Shown: positions 42,826-55,360, counted from the first letter of the stretch. The stretch is DNA of 64,000 bases from Phycomyces blakesleeanus NRRL 1555(-) (GCF_001638985.1 NW_017265156.1:372001-436000), one strand, 5' to 3'. The notes: generated by a model from the sequence alone, not told the origin. Translations and numbers: made by a program.

Positions 42826-43395
42826 AGCTAAAGAATAGAGAAGGAACTCAGTAGATTGCAGGCCCCAGCCAGGTAATTCAAGGACATCTCACAAGAAAAA
42901 AAAAAAAAAAAAAGGTCCGTACAATATAAAAAAAATTACAAAAGGGCCTTGTTCAAAGTAAACCCGGATCGGACCAAGATATTTTTCGGTCCAGCTAGTA
43001 CGCTGTCCGGGTAGACAGCTAATGTTCACTTTGAGCCGGCCCACTAATGTTACAAGGCAAACTTACTAGTGAGAGGTTATTTTTGTGCCGGAAAGGCGAC
43101 AGAGAGAGGATGAATCGCCCCCCCAACCGAGCCTTCAAAGTACCATCTCCACCTCCCCACTAGACTTGTTTCCTTCTCTCAATTAAAGGTATGTTTACTA
43201 CTACTACTGCTATTACTATTACTACCATTATTACCCTTACTATGGTGTTATCTATCTATCTATCCATATATATATCGATCTATCCATCCACACCGACAAA
43301 ATAAAATTATATATTTCAAAAGCTAACTCGCCCATTCGATCTTTAAATGATATATATATTTTTTTGTAATTGTCATTTTGTCTTGATAGATTAAA
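42826..43395. promoter_or_regulatory. Divergent uL15/uS9 promoter with nested foldback
   Basis: Shared upstream region of two ribosomal protein genes. At 42946-43058 there is a GC-richer cluster of inverted repeats: GCCTTGT/ACAAGGC outside, CAAAGTAAAC/GTTCACTTTG (one mismatch) within, and two hairpins inside, GGACC/GGTCC and GCTGTC/GACAGC. CCGG-centred words repeat. A 5' UTR intron of uS9 probably spans 43199-43389 (AAAG|GTATGT ... TTGATAG). Confidence 0.55.
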
Positions 43396-44264
43396 ATGGA
43401 AGCCGTTCAAACTTTTGGTCGCAAGGTGTGTTATAAAAAAAAAGCTTTCTTTTTTTTTTATTCTAGACAACAGACAAGCAAGACATTTTGGAACAATTTT
43501 GCAATTTACTTGCATCAAAAAAAAATAAAAAAATAAAAAGAACTTTAGAAACTATAAGCATTTCAATATTTGTACTGTAATTCAACAATTCACCATTTCG
43601 ACCACAAAAAGAAGAAGAAAAAGAAGATACCTCAACAATTCAACATACAGGGAGAATCGACATACCTTAAACGACATTACCATAGCCTTATTATCATCAA
43701 TAATTACGACGACAACGACCTCTTTATGCATATTAGACATTATAGAATTAGCGCATAAAGTGAAATGAATATTTGGGATTCGACAAACATTTCATATGCA
43801 TTTATTTAAAATTGACAAAATAAAAATTTTTAAACATATATTAACTTCTTTGTTTTTTTTTCTCTTTATAGAAAACCGCCACTGCTGTTGCTCACTGCAA
43901 GCGCGGACGTGGTCTCGTTAGAGTCAACGGTTCCCCCCTCGCTCTCCTCGAGCCTGAGATTCTCAAGTTCAAGGTCTACGAGGTCATCCTCCTGCTCGGT
44001 GAGGAGCGTTTCTCCAACGTTGACATCCGCATTCGCGTAAACGGTGGTGGTCACACCTCCCAGATCTACGCTATCCGTCAGGCTCTTGCCAAGGCTATCG
44101 TTGCCTTCTACCAGAAGTACGTCGATGAGGCCTCCAAGAAGGAGATCAAGGACATCCTTGTCCAGTACGACCGTACCCTCCTCGTTGCCGATCCCCGTCG
44201 TTGCGAGCCCAAGAAGTTCGGTGGTCCCGGTGCCCGTGCCCGTTTCCAGAAGTCTTACCGTTAA
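43396..44264 (+). CDS. RPS16: 40S ribosomal protein uS9 (S16)
   Basis: Exons are 43396-43425 and 43872-44264, giving 140 residues. It reads [20 protein letters not shown], includes [13 protein letters not shown] and [20 protein letters not shown], and ends [15 protein letters not shown], the C-terminal tail that reaches the P-site tRNA. Length is as expected. The first coding exon has ten codons and the 447-base intron falls in the usual place after GRK. An additional intron in the 5' UTR is likely. Confidence 0.97.
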
Positions 44265-44963
44265 AAGAATCAAAAAAAAACAAGAAGAAAGAAAGGAATC
44301 AAAGACAAGATCAAGAAGATGGAAAAAAAAATTCATTTTTGTATTCTTCATTTTCATTCTTCTTTAATTCTTCAAACTTTTTTTTTTATTCTGCTTATCA
44401 CACATTTTGTAACGGTTTCAAAGATATACATATATAAACAAAACAACATCACAAACATCAACCCAAAAAAAAAGACTCTCTCTTTTTCTTTATTATTTTT
44501 ACTTTTTTTCTCTGAGGGCTGGCATACAAAAAGAATGATATGGAAGTTGTGATAATTAAGGTTATAATGAATGTTTTAAGAGTCGAACGTGGCGGGTTAG
44601 AGGAAGGAAGTTGGAAATGTAATGATAAAGAAGTGTGATTTTGAGCTGCTTATCATTGTATTTGTATCGTGGTATTTATAGTGTAAAATGCACTTTATGT
44701 CTATATGTACAAAAGGAAAAGGGAAACTTATGTGTTAAATAGGTTCAATGGTTTGATGACGCATATCTATTACTTAATTGTGATGGGAATATTTTGTACC
44801 TGATTGAATAGAAGGATAAAAAAAAAAGAGATATGAGTAATTACTATATAATAAATATATAGTATAAATAGGGGAGTTTATATTATATTATTTTATTTTA
44901 CTTTTCTTTTCGTTTATTTGAAGTTATAAGAAAAAAGGAATCTCAAAGCTCTCCATTAAGAAT
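44265..44963. other. uS9 3' region and promoter of the next gene
   Basis: AT-rich and without a credible frame. Confidence 0.6.
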
Positions 44964-46414
44964 ATGTCTCCTGTCCGCATTGGTTACGGTACTGAATAGT
45001 TAAAGAGTATACTAGAATGTCAAAGTCTAGTCAGCATTACTACATGTCAGGAAACTATATTGTTATATTTAGAAACTCAAGAATTCTTTTTCTTTTTCTT
45101 ACTCTTATTCTTATTTGCATTATTTTATTAGTACCCGAGCACTTTTCAACTCCTCTTTACATTGCTAGAGACAATGGCTTCTTTAAAGACAACAAGGTTG
45201 ACGTTGAGCTTGTATGCTGCCCAGGCAAGTATAATTTATTCACACAAGATAATCACTCTCCTTCCACACACACTTATTTAAAGTGTATTTTTTTTTAAAA
45301 AAAAATTACTTCGACTAAACTTGCTTAATTGTTTGTTTTGTTTATCTGTCTAAAATTATTTAGGTGGTACTGGTGAAGTATGTAGTGAAAACAATGCTTA
45401 AAAGTCTTATCAAATATGCATAGACATGTACATACACGTGTATATCTTGTGTCAGTTTTAAAGTCCATAATAATCTTTTCTTACTTTTAATACATAACCA
45501 TAGATGACCCAAAAGCTTAAAGATAAAGAGCTTGATATTGCCATTGCTTTGACAGAAGGTCTAGTAGCCGGCATCGCCAAGGGCCAAGATTGGTACAAGA
45601 TTGTCGGTACCTATGTCGATGCACCACTTTGTAAGTAAAGCATGCCTTGTATTTTTCTTTTTAGTTTTTTAATTCTTATTCTTTACTATTGAATATTGAA
45701 TATTGTTATTGATACTGATACACACATATATATTATTTTTATTATTTTTAAAAAGGTTGGGCAATCTCCACAGGTGCTGAATCTAAGCACCGTTCAATCG
45801 ATACCCTCTCCAAGTCAGACGCCGCCATTTCTCGTATTGGATCTGGTTCACACATTATGGCCTATGTACTTGCTGACCAGCAAGGATGGTTGAACAACAA
45901 CAACAACAAGACGGCTACAGGCGAACCGTTCGACTTTACTGTACTGAACAACTTCAAGGCCATGCGCGATGCGGTCAACGACCTGTCGTCTGATTTCTTC
46001 ATGTGGGAGACCTTTACCACAAAGCCTTACCATGATTCCGGAGAGGTCAAGCGTATTGGCCAGATCACCCCTCCTTGGCCCGCGTTCCTGTTTGCGGCCC
46101 ACACCGACTTGCTCGAATCCAGCAACTCTGATCAAATCAAACAGGCAATTCTGGCCATCCAAAAGGCCACAGAGTTGTTTATAGACCAAAAAGAAAACGA
46201 GTCAGTTGAGCGTATCATGAGTATCCTAGACTACCCTGAGCAGGATGTCCGAAGCTGGTTCAAGACTGTCCATTATGCTGCCGATCCTACACTTGTCTCT
46301 CGCCAGGCTATCCAAGTCACTGTGTCGACTTTGATCAAGGCCGGTGTTATCGAACGCCCTGGACCTGCTCCAGAAGATGTGTGTGACTTGAAGGTTGCTC
46401 ATCTTGGAGACTAA
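44964..46414 (+). CDS. Ca3427/NMT1-THI5-like periplasmic-binding-fold protein
   Basis: Five exons: 44964-44988, 45132-45224, 45364-45377, 45504-45630 and 45756-46414, giving 305 residues. It begins MSPVRIGY then VPEHFSTPLYIARDNGFFKD, a type 2 periplasmic-binding fold start, and includes LDIAIALTEGLVAGIAKGQD and DAAISRIGSGSHIMAYVLAD. The fold is shared by bacterial ABC substrate-binding proteins and by fungal THI5/NMT1; the closest type I know is Candida Ca3427, a cytosolic protein of uncertain ligand. It lacks a signal peptide and the His/Cys-rich THI5 motifs, so thiamine pyrimidine synthesis is not indicated. Exon 3 is only 14 bases and intron 2 has a GC donor (CCAG|GCAAGT); both are required by frame. 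Confidence 0.85.
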
Positions 46415-46619
46415 TATTAGTAGTAGTGATGTACAATGATGTGATTTGATATGATGTGTTGTGCATATAAAAAGAGAGAGAGACATTGGTATAACAAGAA
46501 AAAAGACATATTATATTTGTTGGTGGTATCAAATAAAGAAGTTACAAATGTTTCAACATTTTAGGTGGTGATTGACAAATATTGACCGATAAACTGGCAA
46601 ATTGATAAAAAATATCGAT

Positions 46620-46659
<40 letters not shown>

Positions 46660-46857
46660 TATGTGTGTGAGGGTGTGTATATGCATTTTGTGTGTAGATG
46701 TAGGTGAAGGTGTAGTTGAAGGTGCAGGTATGGGTAAGGTACAGGTGTAATGAGCTATTCTAACATCAAATTGTCTAATTTGATTTGCTTGGATTTAATA
46801 CAAAAAAAACCAAAATATATATAAAAAAAAATAAAGAATAAAGAATAGAGATTGTTA
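46415..46857. other. Convergent 3' spacer
   Basis: Between the binding-protein gene and GNA1. It contains a nine-copy GATT array (46621-46656) followed by GTGTG and GGTGTAG/GGTGAAGG-like repeats. No gene is seen. Confidence 0.65.
46621..46656 (+). repeat. GATT tetranucleotide repeat (9 copies)
   Basis: Perfect tandem array in the convergent spacer. Confidence 0.9.
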
Positions 46858-47716
46858 TTAATCTCGGTCAAAGTAGTGTGCCATCTGCACGTTTGCCAGG
46901 CTGAGGTTGCATTTTTCATAAAATGGGACATTGTGCTGGTTGCAGTTGAGAATAGATTTGTAACAACCAAGGGATTTTGCCATGTGGTTGATCTGTTCAA
47001 TGAGTCTAAAGAGCAGATAAGAAAGATACACAATAAATAAATAAATAAATAAATAATAAATTATGTTTATATTTAATCCAATTATCCACACTATTCTTTC
47101 TTTTTATATATCTAATGTACCTTTGGCCTAATCGTTTACCACGCTGTGAGTCATGTACAACAACATCCTCGATGTGACCAGTCTATAGAAATACTCAATT
47201 ATTAATATTTGGTTGCTGCCTTGTCTTATTTTTCTTTAAATTATCTATGTATTTGTTGGTCTATTGAAGGTATTTTTCATTATATTTCTCTTTGGTACCT
47301 TGCCACAACCATGGAGAAGCTTGTATTCGATTATCAACGTAGCACATGCAACAATTCTATCATTGTCTTCAATGACTATGAGATAATAGCTGCCGAGATT
47401 TTGCATGAGGTCGAAGCGTTCTATAGAAAGAAAAAAGATATAATTTTAATATATATCTTTTTTGGGTTGATACAAAGGCAAGTAAAATAAAGAAAGAACG
47501 TTGTATAGAATTTGATTTACCTTCAAATTGTTTCTGGGTAATCTCTCCAACTGTCGATAGTTGTGCTAGGATCTCGAGAACACCCTTCTTGTAGTCGTCT
47601 CTTTTGAGAGGTCTCAAGAGATAGCCATTTGGTAAAGAGTTCTGAACCTCTGGAGAGATGAGCTTGGGAGAGAAGAGAGTAGAGGGTCTGGTTTCTGTGA
47701 GTGTGATGCAGGTCAT
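46858..47716 (-). CDS. GNA1: Glucosamine-6-phosphate N-acetyltransferase (GNAT family)
   Basis: Exons on the minus strand: 47521-47716, 47299-47420, 47121-47182 and 46858-47005, giving 175 residues. It shows GYLLRPLKRDDYKKGVLEIL, LTEVG-like AQLSTVGEI, IVACATLIIEYKLLHGCGK, GHIEDVVVHDSQRGKRLG (acetyl-CoA pyrophosphate loop of GNAT folds) and YKSILNCNQHNVPFYEKCN. The enzyme makes N-acetylglucosamine-6-phosphate in the cytosol, feeding UDP-GlcNAc for chitin and protein glycosylation. The start is the first in-frame ATG. Confidence 0.95.
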
Positions 47717-48663
47717 GGTTAGAGTGCTGGGTCGAATTGAATTGAGAGGACAAAGAGAGATAGAGAGGTGCAAGATAACCAGCGACCAACTCTTTTATAT
47801 ATGCTTGTATGTAATCTTGTAGTGGCTCACAAGCACAAGCATAGTGCCAAAAAGAAATAGCCTTGTTCTGTTTTTTTTTTTGAAATTTTTATTTTTATAT
47901 CCGCGGTAAGAATCAAGGATTTCCGCGGAATGGGAAGGATATTTATGTAAGCCCTTTAAAATATATATATAAATATATATAAAGGAAGAGCACTGCGCAG
48001 ATTCTTGATCCAATTAATGAAAATAGTAAGGTGCAGAAACTAATCAAGATATATATATATATATCTTCTTTACCAACAAAATCCACAAGATACCAGTAGT
48101 CCAATTACTTGATTGTGAGACCTCTTAGTTTTTTGTGGATAATAGTTGATACATTAAATGAACCAGGGAACAAACTCCTCATCTTCAACCCTCATTTTCA
48201 CCCTTTTATTATCCTTTTCTTTCTTATTATTATCTATATATGATTTGTTTAAATTCAAACCTCGTGTCAAATATATAGCTGGATAGACAGAGACAGAGAG
48301 AGAGATAGAGAGACAATACAATCTATGTTTAGAACACATTTACTTTTTTCCATATAAAATCAAGGTATAAAAATAAATTCTGTTTTTTACACAAAACACC
48401 GGACTTGTTTAGAACCCAATCAATTCACCCCACTATACGCACACACACATGTATATTTATACTCTTTTGATATTCATATCGTTATTTTTAATGCTTCAAA
48501 AAAAAAAAGGCCTTCTTGTTACACATAAATTTCCTCCAAGATATACCTAAAACAAGAACATATACTAAAATGGAAATAAATCATTATTGCCATCATCATT
48601 ATTCTTATTACAGAGGGTCCCTGTTGAAATAACCAGGGAAACTTTACCAACTCTTCTCACGAC
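47717..48663. other. Divergent promoter region of GNA1 and the YCII gene
   Basis: AT-rich with AT and AG microsatellites, and GCGG words near 47900-47930. No gene is seen. Confidence 0.6.
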
Positions 48664-49105
48664 ATGAACAAGGCATTCCTGACACGTCCAGCCATCACTG
48701 CTGCATTCAAGCAGAGATTTGCTTACTCTACTGCTACAGATTCCGGTAACTCATCTACCAAGTTTTGCTCTAAAAAAATGAAAAATAAAAATAAACTAAA
48801 CTAAACCAAGATATATTCACACACCTGTTTTTATTATCATTTTAACTTTGTATTTGTAAAAAAAGGCAAGTATTCATACTTGGTTATCGCCAAAGACTTT
48901 ACTGATCCCGGTTGTCTTGAACGCCGCATGGCTGTCAGAAATCAACATCTTGTTGAGATCACCGAGATTAATAAACAAGGTCTTGTGTATGTTGGCGGTG
49001 CCACCTTGGATTCTCACGAGGTAAAACATCATCCACAGCTTTAGTTTTACACTTTTTACTTTATATTGGTATTATTCATACATACATTTAATAAATATTA
49101 ATCAC

Positions 49106-49151
<46 letters not shown>

Positions 49152-49344
49152 GATGCGCTTCTTCTTTTTCTCTTAATATTTACAGTCTGGAAAAATGACT
49201 GGCAGTGCTATAATTGCCTGGAGTGATTCTGTCGAACAGCTCAAGGATAGAATCGAAAACGATCCTTACTACAAAGGCAAGGTTTGGGAAAAGTACGAAA
49301 TCTACCCTTACCGTATCGCAATCCACGGCGAAACTAAGAAATAG
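48664..49344 (+). CDS. YCII-domain protein, probably mitochondrial
   Basis: Exons are 48664-48745, 48866-49020 and 49186-49344, giving 131 residues. The first about 25 residues (MNKAFLTRPAITAAFKQRFAYS) have Lys/Arg and no acids, resembling a mitochondrial presequence. The rest is a YCII fold: SYLVIAKDFTDPGCLERRMAVRNQHL, then GLVYVGGATL, MTGSAIIAW and IENDPYYKGKVWEKYEIYPY. The conserved Asp and His of YCII proteins are plausibly the D in AKDFTDP and H in NQHL. Bacterial members include dehydrochlorinase and muconolactone-like enzymes; the reaction here is unknown. Confidence 0.85.
49111..49148 (+). repeat. AT dinucleotide repeat within intron
   Basis: A 38-base (AT)n run in the second intron of the YCII-domain gene. 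Confidence 0.9.
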
Positions 49345-50381
49345 GGTACCAAAAACACATTTTAAATAAACTCAATCTTGTCGTGAATTGGTATTATTTT
49401 CACCCATAAAATAATAAACTTGTGCCTTTTTTTATATATATATAAATTATATCTATGCTTGAGTGAGTGATATTGTACTAGTATATCAAGTTAATAAAAT
49501 ATCGGGCAAAAAATGGGCGAGGGTTTATATGGAACAAGAGTAATATGATATTATAATCATTATCATTTCTATCTTGTAGCCATAGTTAAGCACGTTCTCT
49601 TTCACTAAGTACATAACTATTATAGACCCAAGATTTTTACTTTTCTTTATAGCTCTTTATCTTCTTGAGTCATCAAAATGCTATTAATTTATTTAAAGTT
49701 GCCCACTGCATGCATTGATATTAGCCCTCTTGCGTAAATACAATACTTGATTTATCTACCCTTTGTATTATAACAAAGAAAATACTCACTTCAACTCCCA
49801 CACCAACACCAAGAAAAGCACAGAAAGTCGTACTTATATTTACAGAATAATGTGAAGTGTTGTAGTCGATAGATCTGGAGGTTTATTATGCTGTACCTAT
49901 TTTATTGTATTGATAGTCAAGATGTTTGTCATTCTAAGGAAGAGTAACAATAAAAGAATCTAATATTGGAACCGCTTCTCAGCTTAAATTTAGTTTGATG
50001 GTAGACTGGTTGTAACCCAAAATGTTTTGATTGTTAATGTACTGAAAAGCATGCACTTTATCAATAACATGTATGAAAGCCACAGGGATTATACTCTATT
50101 GAAACTAATGGATATATCGAAAACACTAGACATATTAAAATAAAGTAAAAAATATATATTTCAACATGTATCCACACAGTCAGAAATAAATAAAAATTAA
50201 TAAATAATAGTATGCCCAAATGTAACTTAAAACAGTAAGAGAAAGAAGAAGAAGAAGAAGTAGCAGTATGAAGGTTGATAAGATATAAAGGTTCTAATGA
50301 TGTATAATAATAATAGTAATAATAGTAATAATCTCAAGGTCCAATAAGCTTAAAGAAATACATCTTCAGAACGGTTTCCTT
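49345..50381. other. Convergent 3' spacer
   Basis: AT-rich, between the YCII gene and the ABC transporter gene. No frame of interest. Confidence 0.6.
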
Positions 50382-53300
50382 TTATCGTTTGGCTTTTCTC
50401 TTCCAATATACCAACGCAAGGAAGACTAGGATATTAAAGGCAACATAGCAAATAATAATACCAAAATTACGCCACTTGTGAGATGCATCCCAGCCATAAA
50501 CCTTTGTATAGTATTCTTTTCCGGAATTGTAATTACAGTAGCCACACTGTTTAGGCTGTGCTGCATCTGGATTGTCGATGTAACCAAGCCCTCCATAGGC
50601 GAAAAAGTTTGACATGTATTGGCCACAAGTTTTACCCGGAGGAGGTGAGAATCTGAGAAGATCCCTATCTGTACAAACAACCTTTAAATGTTCAAGTTCG
50701 TTTACAGCAAGTCCTTCAATATAATAATGGAATGGATCGATCCAATACATCCATCTTCTCCAAAAAGTTGGCATAGCAGACTCAGGTTGCATTAGTCCGC
50801 AGAAAAGAATAAGTAGAGACATAATCAGAGGATTGAGGACAGCAGCCATGGTTTGCTGCTCAGAGGCGGCAGCAATAACAAATCCAAGAGTGACAGCCCA
50901 TATAACAATCGCAATAACTATGATATAAAAGTATCCACCAGCCTCGGCTATATTGACCATACCCGAAGTCCAGTAGAATGAAAACGTGAAGAAGGCTGAA
51001 AACACAAACACATAAGGAATTTCAACCAAGACACTTGATATTCCCCATGGAAACCAGCTGTAGTATCGAGATGCATATTCACGGCGGAAGAAGAGTCGTT
51101 CTGTCATAAATTTGGGCTGAGAGAGAATAACAATGGTCATGGCCATAATAAAGGTACTAAACAACGCAAAGAGCTTGTTTTGCATATCCGAGGAAGACGA
51201 TCCAAGTTTCCAAAACGTAAAGCCGTTAATAAGGGCTGTCAAGATAATATTTATGAAGCGACCGAAATTGTAGTCGGGCGAACGCCAATATGCCAGAGCC
51301 ATTCTGTTGTGAACCAGTCTGAACTGAGTCCACGCTGAAGCAGCATAGGTACGAGCCTCTCGGGTGGGATTCTTATCTGCAGTTTTATCGATTTCCTCAA
51401 GCTCGGCCACTAGTGCCTTGGATTCATTAGATCCATCCCAAACCTCAGCCCAGTCGCGATTAGCCTTTCCGGCAGTACCAGCACCGACAACCTCGAGAAT
51501 ATACTCGGCAGGATTGGCTTCCGGCGGGCAAGTAGGACCACCATTAGACTGAAAGTAATTGATCATAGTATGAGCGTCAGGACCAATCTCGCCGTAATAG
51601 GCAGTCCTTCCGCCACGGACGAGTAATAAGAGATGGTCAAAGTGACCAAATAGAATGGCAGAAGGCTGATGAATGGTACAGAGAACAGGCCACCCAGCAT
51701 CAGCAAGCTTGCGAATGAAACGAACAATGTTGTAGGAGCTTTGGGCATCAAGACCCGATGTAGGCTCATCGAGAAACAAAAGTTGAGGTTTTCCGACTAG
51801 TTCCATACCAATCGTAAGACGCTTTCGCTCTTCTACAGAAATACCAGAGCCACGTTCAACCATGCCAATCTGGGCATCCGAAATGTCTTCCATTTCGAGC
51901 AATTGAATAATCTTCTCAACGTAATCATCTTTTTCAGCTTTGGGGACAGATTCATCTTGGCGAAGGTAGGCAGAAAAACGCAGAGCTTCACGGACAGTGA
52001 CAGCAGGCTGATGGACATCCATCTGTTCACAATAGCCAGTAATACGCTCGAAATCGTTCATAAGCGCTTCACCATTGAGAAAAATATTACCCTCGACCAC
52101 ACCTGTAGTTTTTCGACGAGCTAAAACATCCAAAAGAGTGGTCTTGCCCGCACCAGAAGAACCCATGAGAGCCGTAAGGTGACCGGGCTTGACAATTCCA
52201 TTGACACTATTAAGAAGCTGCAAGCTACCACCTTTTATAGGGACAGTATAATTGACGCCTTGCCACGAAAAGGTAGTACCAGTTGAAATCGCATCCATCT
52301 CATCAGTGATCTTGGCAAGACGCTTGCGACGCTCGTTTTCCTCTTCATCAGTACGAGGCCTGGGTGCTTTACCAGGCTTGTAGTATTTTGTAGTGTTTCC
52401 AACTCCACCCGAATCGATAAATTCCATAGCAAGACAACACATAGCAGTAAAGAGTAGGAAGAAGGCTACAACTACAATAAAGTCAGGTGCCCAGGCTTCC
52501 CAGGGTCGATATGTCAGTTCTTGAAGAAGGTAGGATTCACCCTTGACATAATTTTGGCCAGGAACGCCACCGGTCATAGTACACACCTTGTAATCCCAGT
52601 TGTCATAACCCGGACCATATGGAACAGCATTTCCAGGACCTTCACACGAGTACCTTTGACCATTCATCTCGTTAATCAAAAGAGACTTATATCCATAGGC
52701 CAATGGGTTTGCCCAGTAGATCCAGTACAGCCATGGATGCATTTTTGGGTACGGAATTGCTATTAAGGACATGTAAGTATGATACAGAGTACACGGAATA
52801 AAAGGGTAGAAATATAGGCGTTTAGGCATACACGTATGTTTGCATCCGAGTACTCACTGTATCCTATATATGTAACCGCCGAAACTAGTACTACACCAGA
52901 GAGTTGAGTGGCCAGGAAGAAACTAGTAGTTATGGTGCCAAAGAAACGGAAAAAGCCGTTCATGGCCATATTGATAAAGAACAAAACGATAAAGTAAGTG
53001 AAGAACCTTCCGGCCGTGAGGTTAAGACCCATCATAAAATAAGAGCATACAGCGAAAAGAGCAACTACAAAAGATATAGTTGAATTAGATCTTATCCAAA
53101 CATATACAATTTTATATAGATACATAAAAGTAAGGACTTCTAACCTTGAGCAAGTGCGTACGGAATATCCATAATCATCTGGGCAATGTAAAACGCAGAA
53201 GGTCGGTAGAGAGCATACTGTTTGTGTTTCTCTAGAACAGGGCGACCTGTCAAAAACCGAACAAGCTCAGTCTGAGAAACGAATGCGTTGAATATGACAG

Positions 53301-55086
53301 AGAAGAAAAGAGCACCACCGCGAGAGAATGCGCCAGTACCGGTTAACGGTAGTTTGAAGAAACAAGATGCTGTGATTAAAGATTGGATCAGAATGGTACC
53401 ATAGCGAGAAATAAGAGCTTCTTTGTCCTTGATGAGTAAGTGATATTGGCGGATCAGAAGTGCCATGACTTGTTGATTGAATGTTGCGATAAAAGGGCTC
53501 TTTTTAGGAGCACGCTTTTGGTGCTCTTCATTTATTGCCTCCTTAAATTCTTGTGCTTGGCCATCATTTTTAAACAAGGCGTCGTACTCTTCCAGCTCAT
53601 TCATCATATATTGATAAATATCTGATGACAGGTAACGCTCATGGAATTCGTGTGCGAACTGTGGGACCGAATTTTCGCATCCTGGCTGAAATTCTCTCTC
53701 CAGTGGATTGCATATACCTGTCAAGAAGTCGGGTGTCGATTTGCGTAGAGGACAAAAGAAGCCCATGTTTTCAAAGTATGGCTTGGCCTGAGCTACGGGG
53801 CCAAAATAGAGACAATAACCATCATCAAGAAGGATGACCTTGTCAAAAAGATCGTATATACTATTAGATGCTTGATAAAGAGTCGCGACTGTTGTTCTGT
53901 GAAGGACGTCTGTCATAACACGAAGGGATCGGACGAAATCCAGAGCAGAGGCTGCATCTAGACCACGGGTTGAGCAATCCCAGCAATTGATTGTACTGGA
54001 TGCTGCCATTTGTTCAGCAATCGAAAGGCGCTTGCGTTCACCTCCAGAAAGTCCGCGTAAAAAAGCGTTACCAACCATAGTGTTCATCTGTTTTGTCAGA
54101 CCAAGCATGTTTCCGAGCATATAAAGAAGATGGTTCACAAATTCACGTTTAGTTTCGTTAGGAAGTCTGGCTCTAGGAGTCTTTGTTCGCAGTGCGAATT
54201 GGAGGGTCTGCTTGGTGGTAAGAGTGGGGTAATGCTGATCTTCTTCTTCGTTGTAACAAACTTGACCACGGTATTGTTCAGCAAATGTCCTCGGGTCAAT
54301 ACCTCCATAGGATACTTCTCCTTCGATATCAGTGTAAGATTTGCGCATATTTGATATAATCTTCAGAAGGGTTGTGCAGCCAGAACCGGGGCGACCGAGA
54401 ATGAGTAACATCTCACTATCTTTACAGAACCCGGTAAGATCACGAAGAATAACTTTTTCTGATATCTTTGTCTTATTGAACATGTTCTTTAATATTCCAA
54501 GTATTGAAAGCGGAAAACTTGCAACAGTAGCAATTGTATTGGCTTCGGCTCCAACACCCTATAGAATAACAAGAATTGATAAAGTATGGATTATATTATC
54601 GAATAAGCAGACTTTTCTTATATACATATACATATATATTTTACCTTTACAACCAGGTTTTTCCAAATGACACCAATATGCTTCAAACGCCGACCAGCTT
54701 CATCAAGTTTAGAAGTTACACCATTCAAAAATTCGTCAAGCTTAAATTCTTCTGATGTGGTAATACCCGCTTCAACGTTGGAAGCATCCATCGACTTTCG
54801 ACTAATCGCAGTTAATTCTCGCTGGAGTTTCTTATATTCATGAGTGGCCTCTATAGGAATTTATATCAAAAAAAGTTTATTATTGATCCTGTACCGCTAA
54901 TAAGCTATCCGAATGATATGATTTACCTTCAATATTAACTGCATTACATTCTGGTTCGCCAAACGTTCCTTTTTTGCCAATCGGTTCTTCAACTCTAGTA
55001 TCTGTGGACAGAGTATTAGAGTGACGATTTAGTCCATTGTCATTGTTATTTAATGGCGGGTCGTCGAGAGGATGACTGTCTACCAT
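50382..55086 (-). CDS. PDR/CDR-type full-size ABC transporter (ABCG, pleiotropic drug resistance)
   Basis: Five exons on the minus strand: 54927-55086, 54645-54850, 53145-54558, 52858-53064 and 50382-52759, giving 1,454 residues, the usual size. Order is NBD1-TMD1-NBD2-TMD2. NBD1 has the degenerate Walker A GRPGSGCTT (Cys for Lys), signature LRGLSGGERKRLS and WDCSTRGLDAASALDF, where the usual catalytic Glu is absent. NBD2 has the intact Walker A GSSGAGKTT, the divergent signature GISVEERKRLTIG and LLFLDEPTSGLDAQSS. This asymmetric pair is normal for fungal PDR pumps. The PDR_CDR segment after TMD1 (WLYWIYWANPLAYGYKSLL, extracellular Cys residues) is present. It probably exports lipophilic compounds at the plasma membrane. 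A Tc1 element ends about 250 bases upstream of its start. Confidence 0.96.
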
Positions 55087-55334
55087 CTCTTAAGGTTTTT
55101 AAAATAAAATATATGTATATATATTTATATGTCAAGTGGAAGGTAAGAGAAAAAGAGCTTAAGAAAGATTTTTTATAGGATATATTTGTCGATTTGATAC
55201 GCGATACAATGACCTATGATTAGTTTAATTTCATAAATATTAGACTAGCAAATTTTATAAATTATATTCCACAACCAATTTTATACTCAACCATTTATTT
55301 ATATAATAGTTGCTTATCCTTTAATTTCCGTATA
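55087..55334. promoter_or_regulatory. Promoter-side interval between the ABC transporter and a Tc1 element
   Basis: Only about 250 bases separate the ABC start codon from the transposon end. It is AT-rich with TATA-like words. Any upstream control of the transporter must lie here or within and beyond the element. Confidence 0.4.
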
Positions 55335-55360
55335 CACTCACAATCAAAAACGTTTCGACC
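55335..55360 (+). repeat. Left terminal inverted repeat of the Tc1 element
   Basis: Contains the inner word AAAAACGTTTCGACC. It pairs with 56649-56674 with one mismatch. Confidence 0.92.

Noticed and set aside
44964..46414. THI5/NMT1 thiamine-pyrimidine synthase
   Set aside because: The fold is related, but I do not see the His and Cys-rich active-site motifs of THI5, so only the broader Ca3427-like assignment is made.
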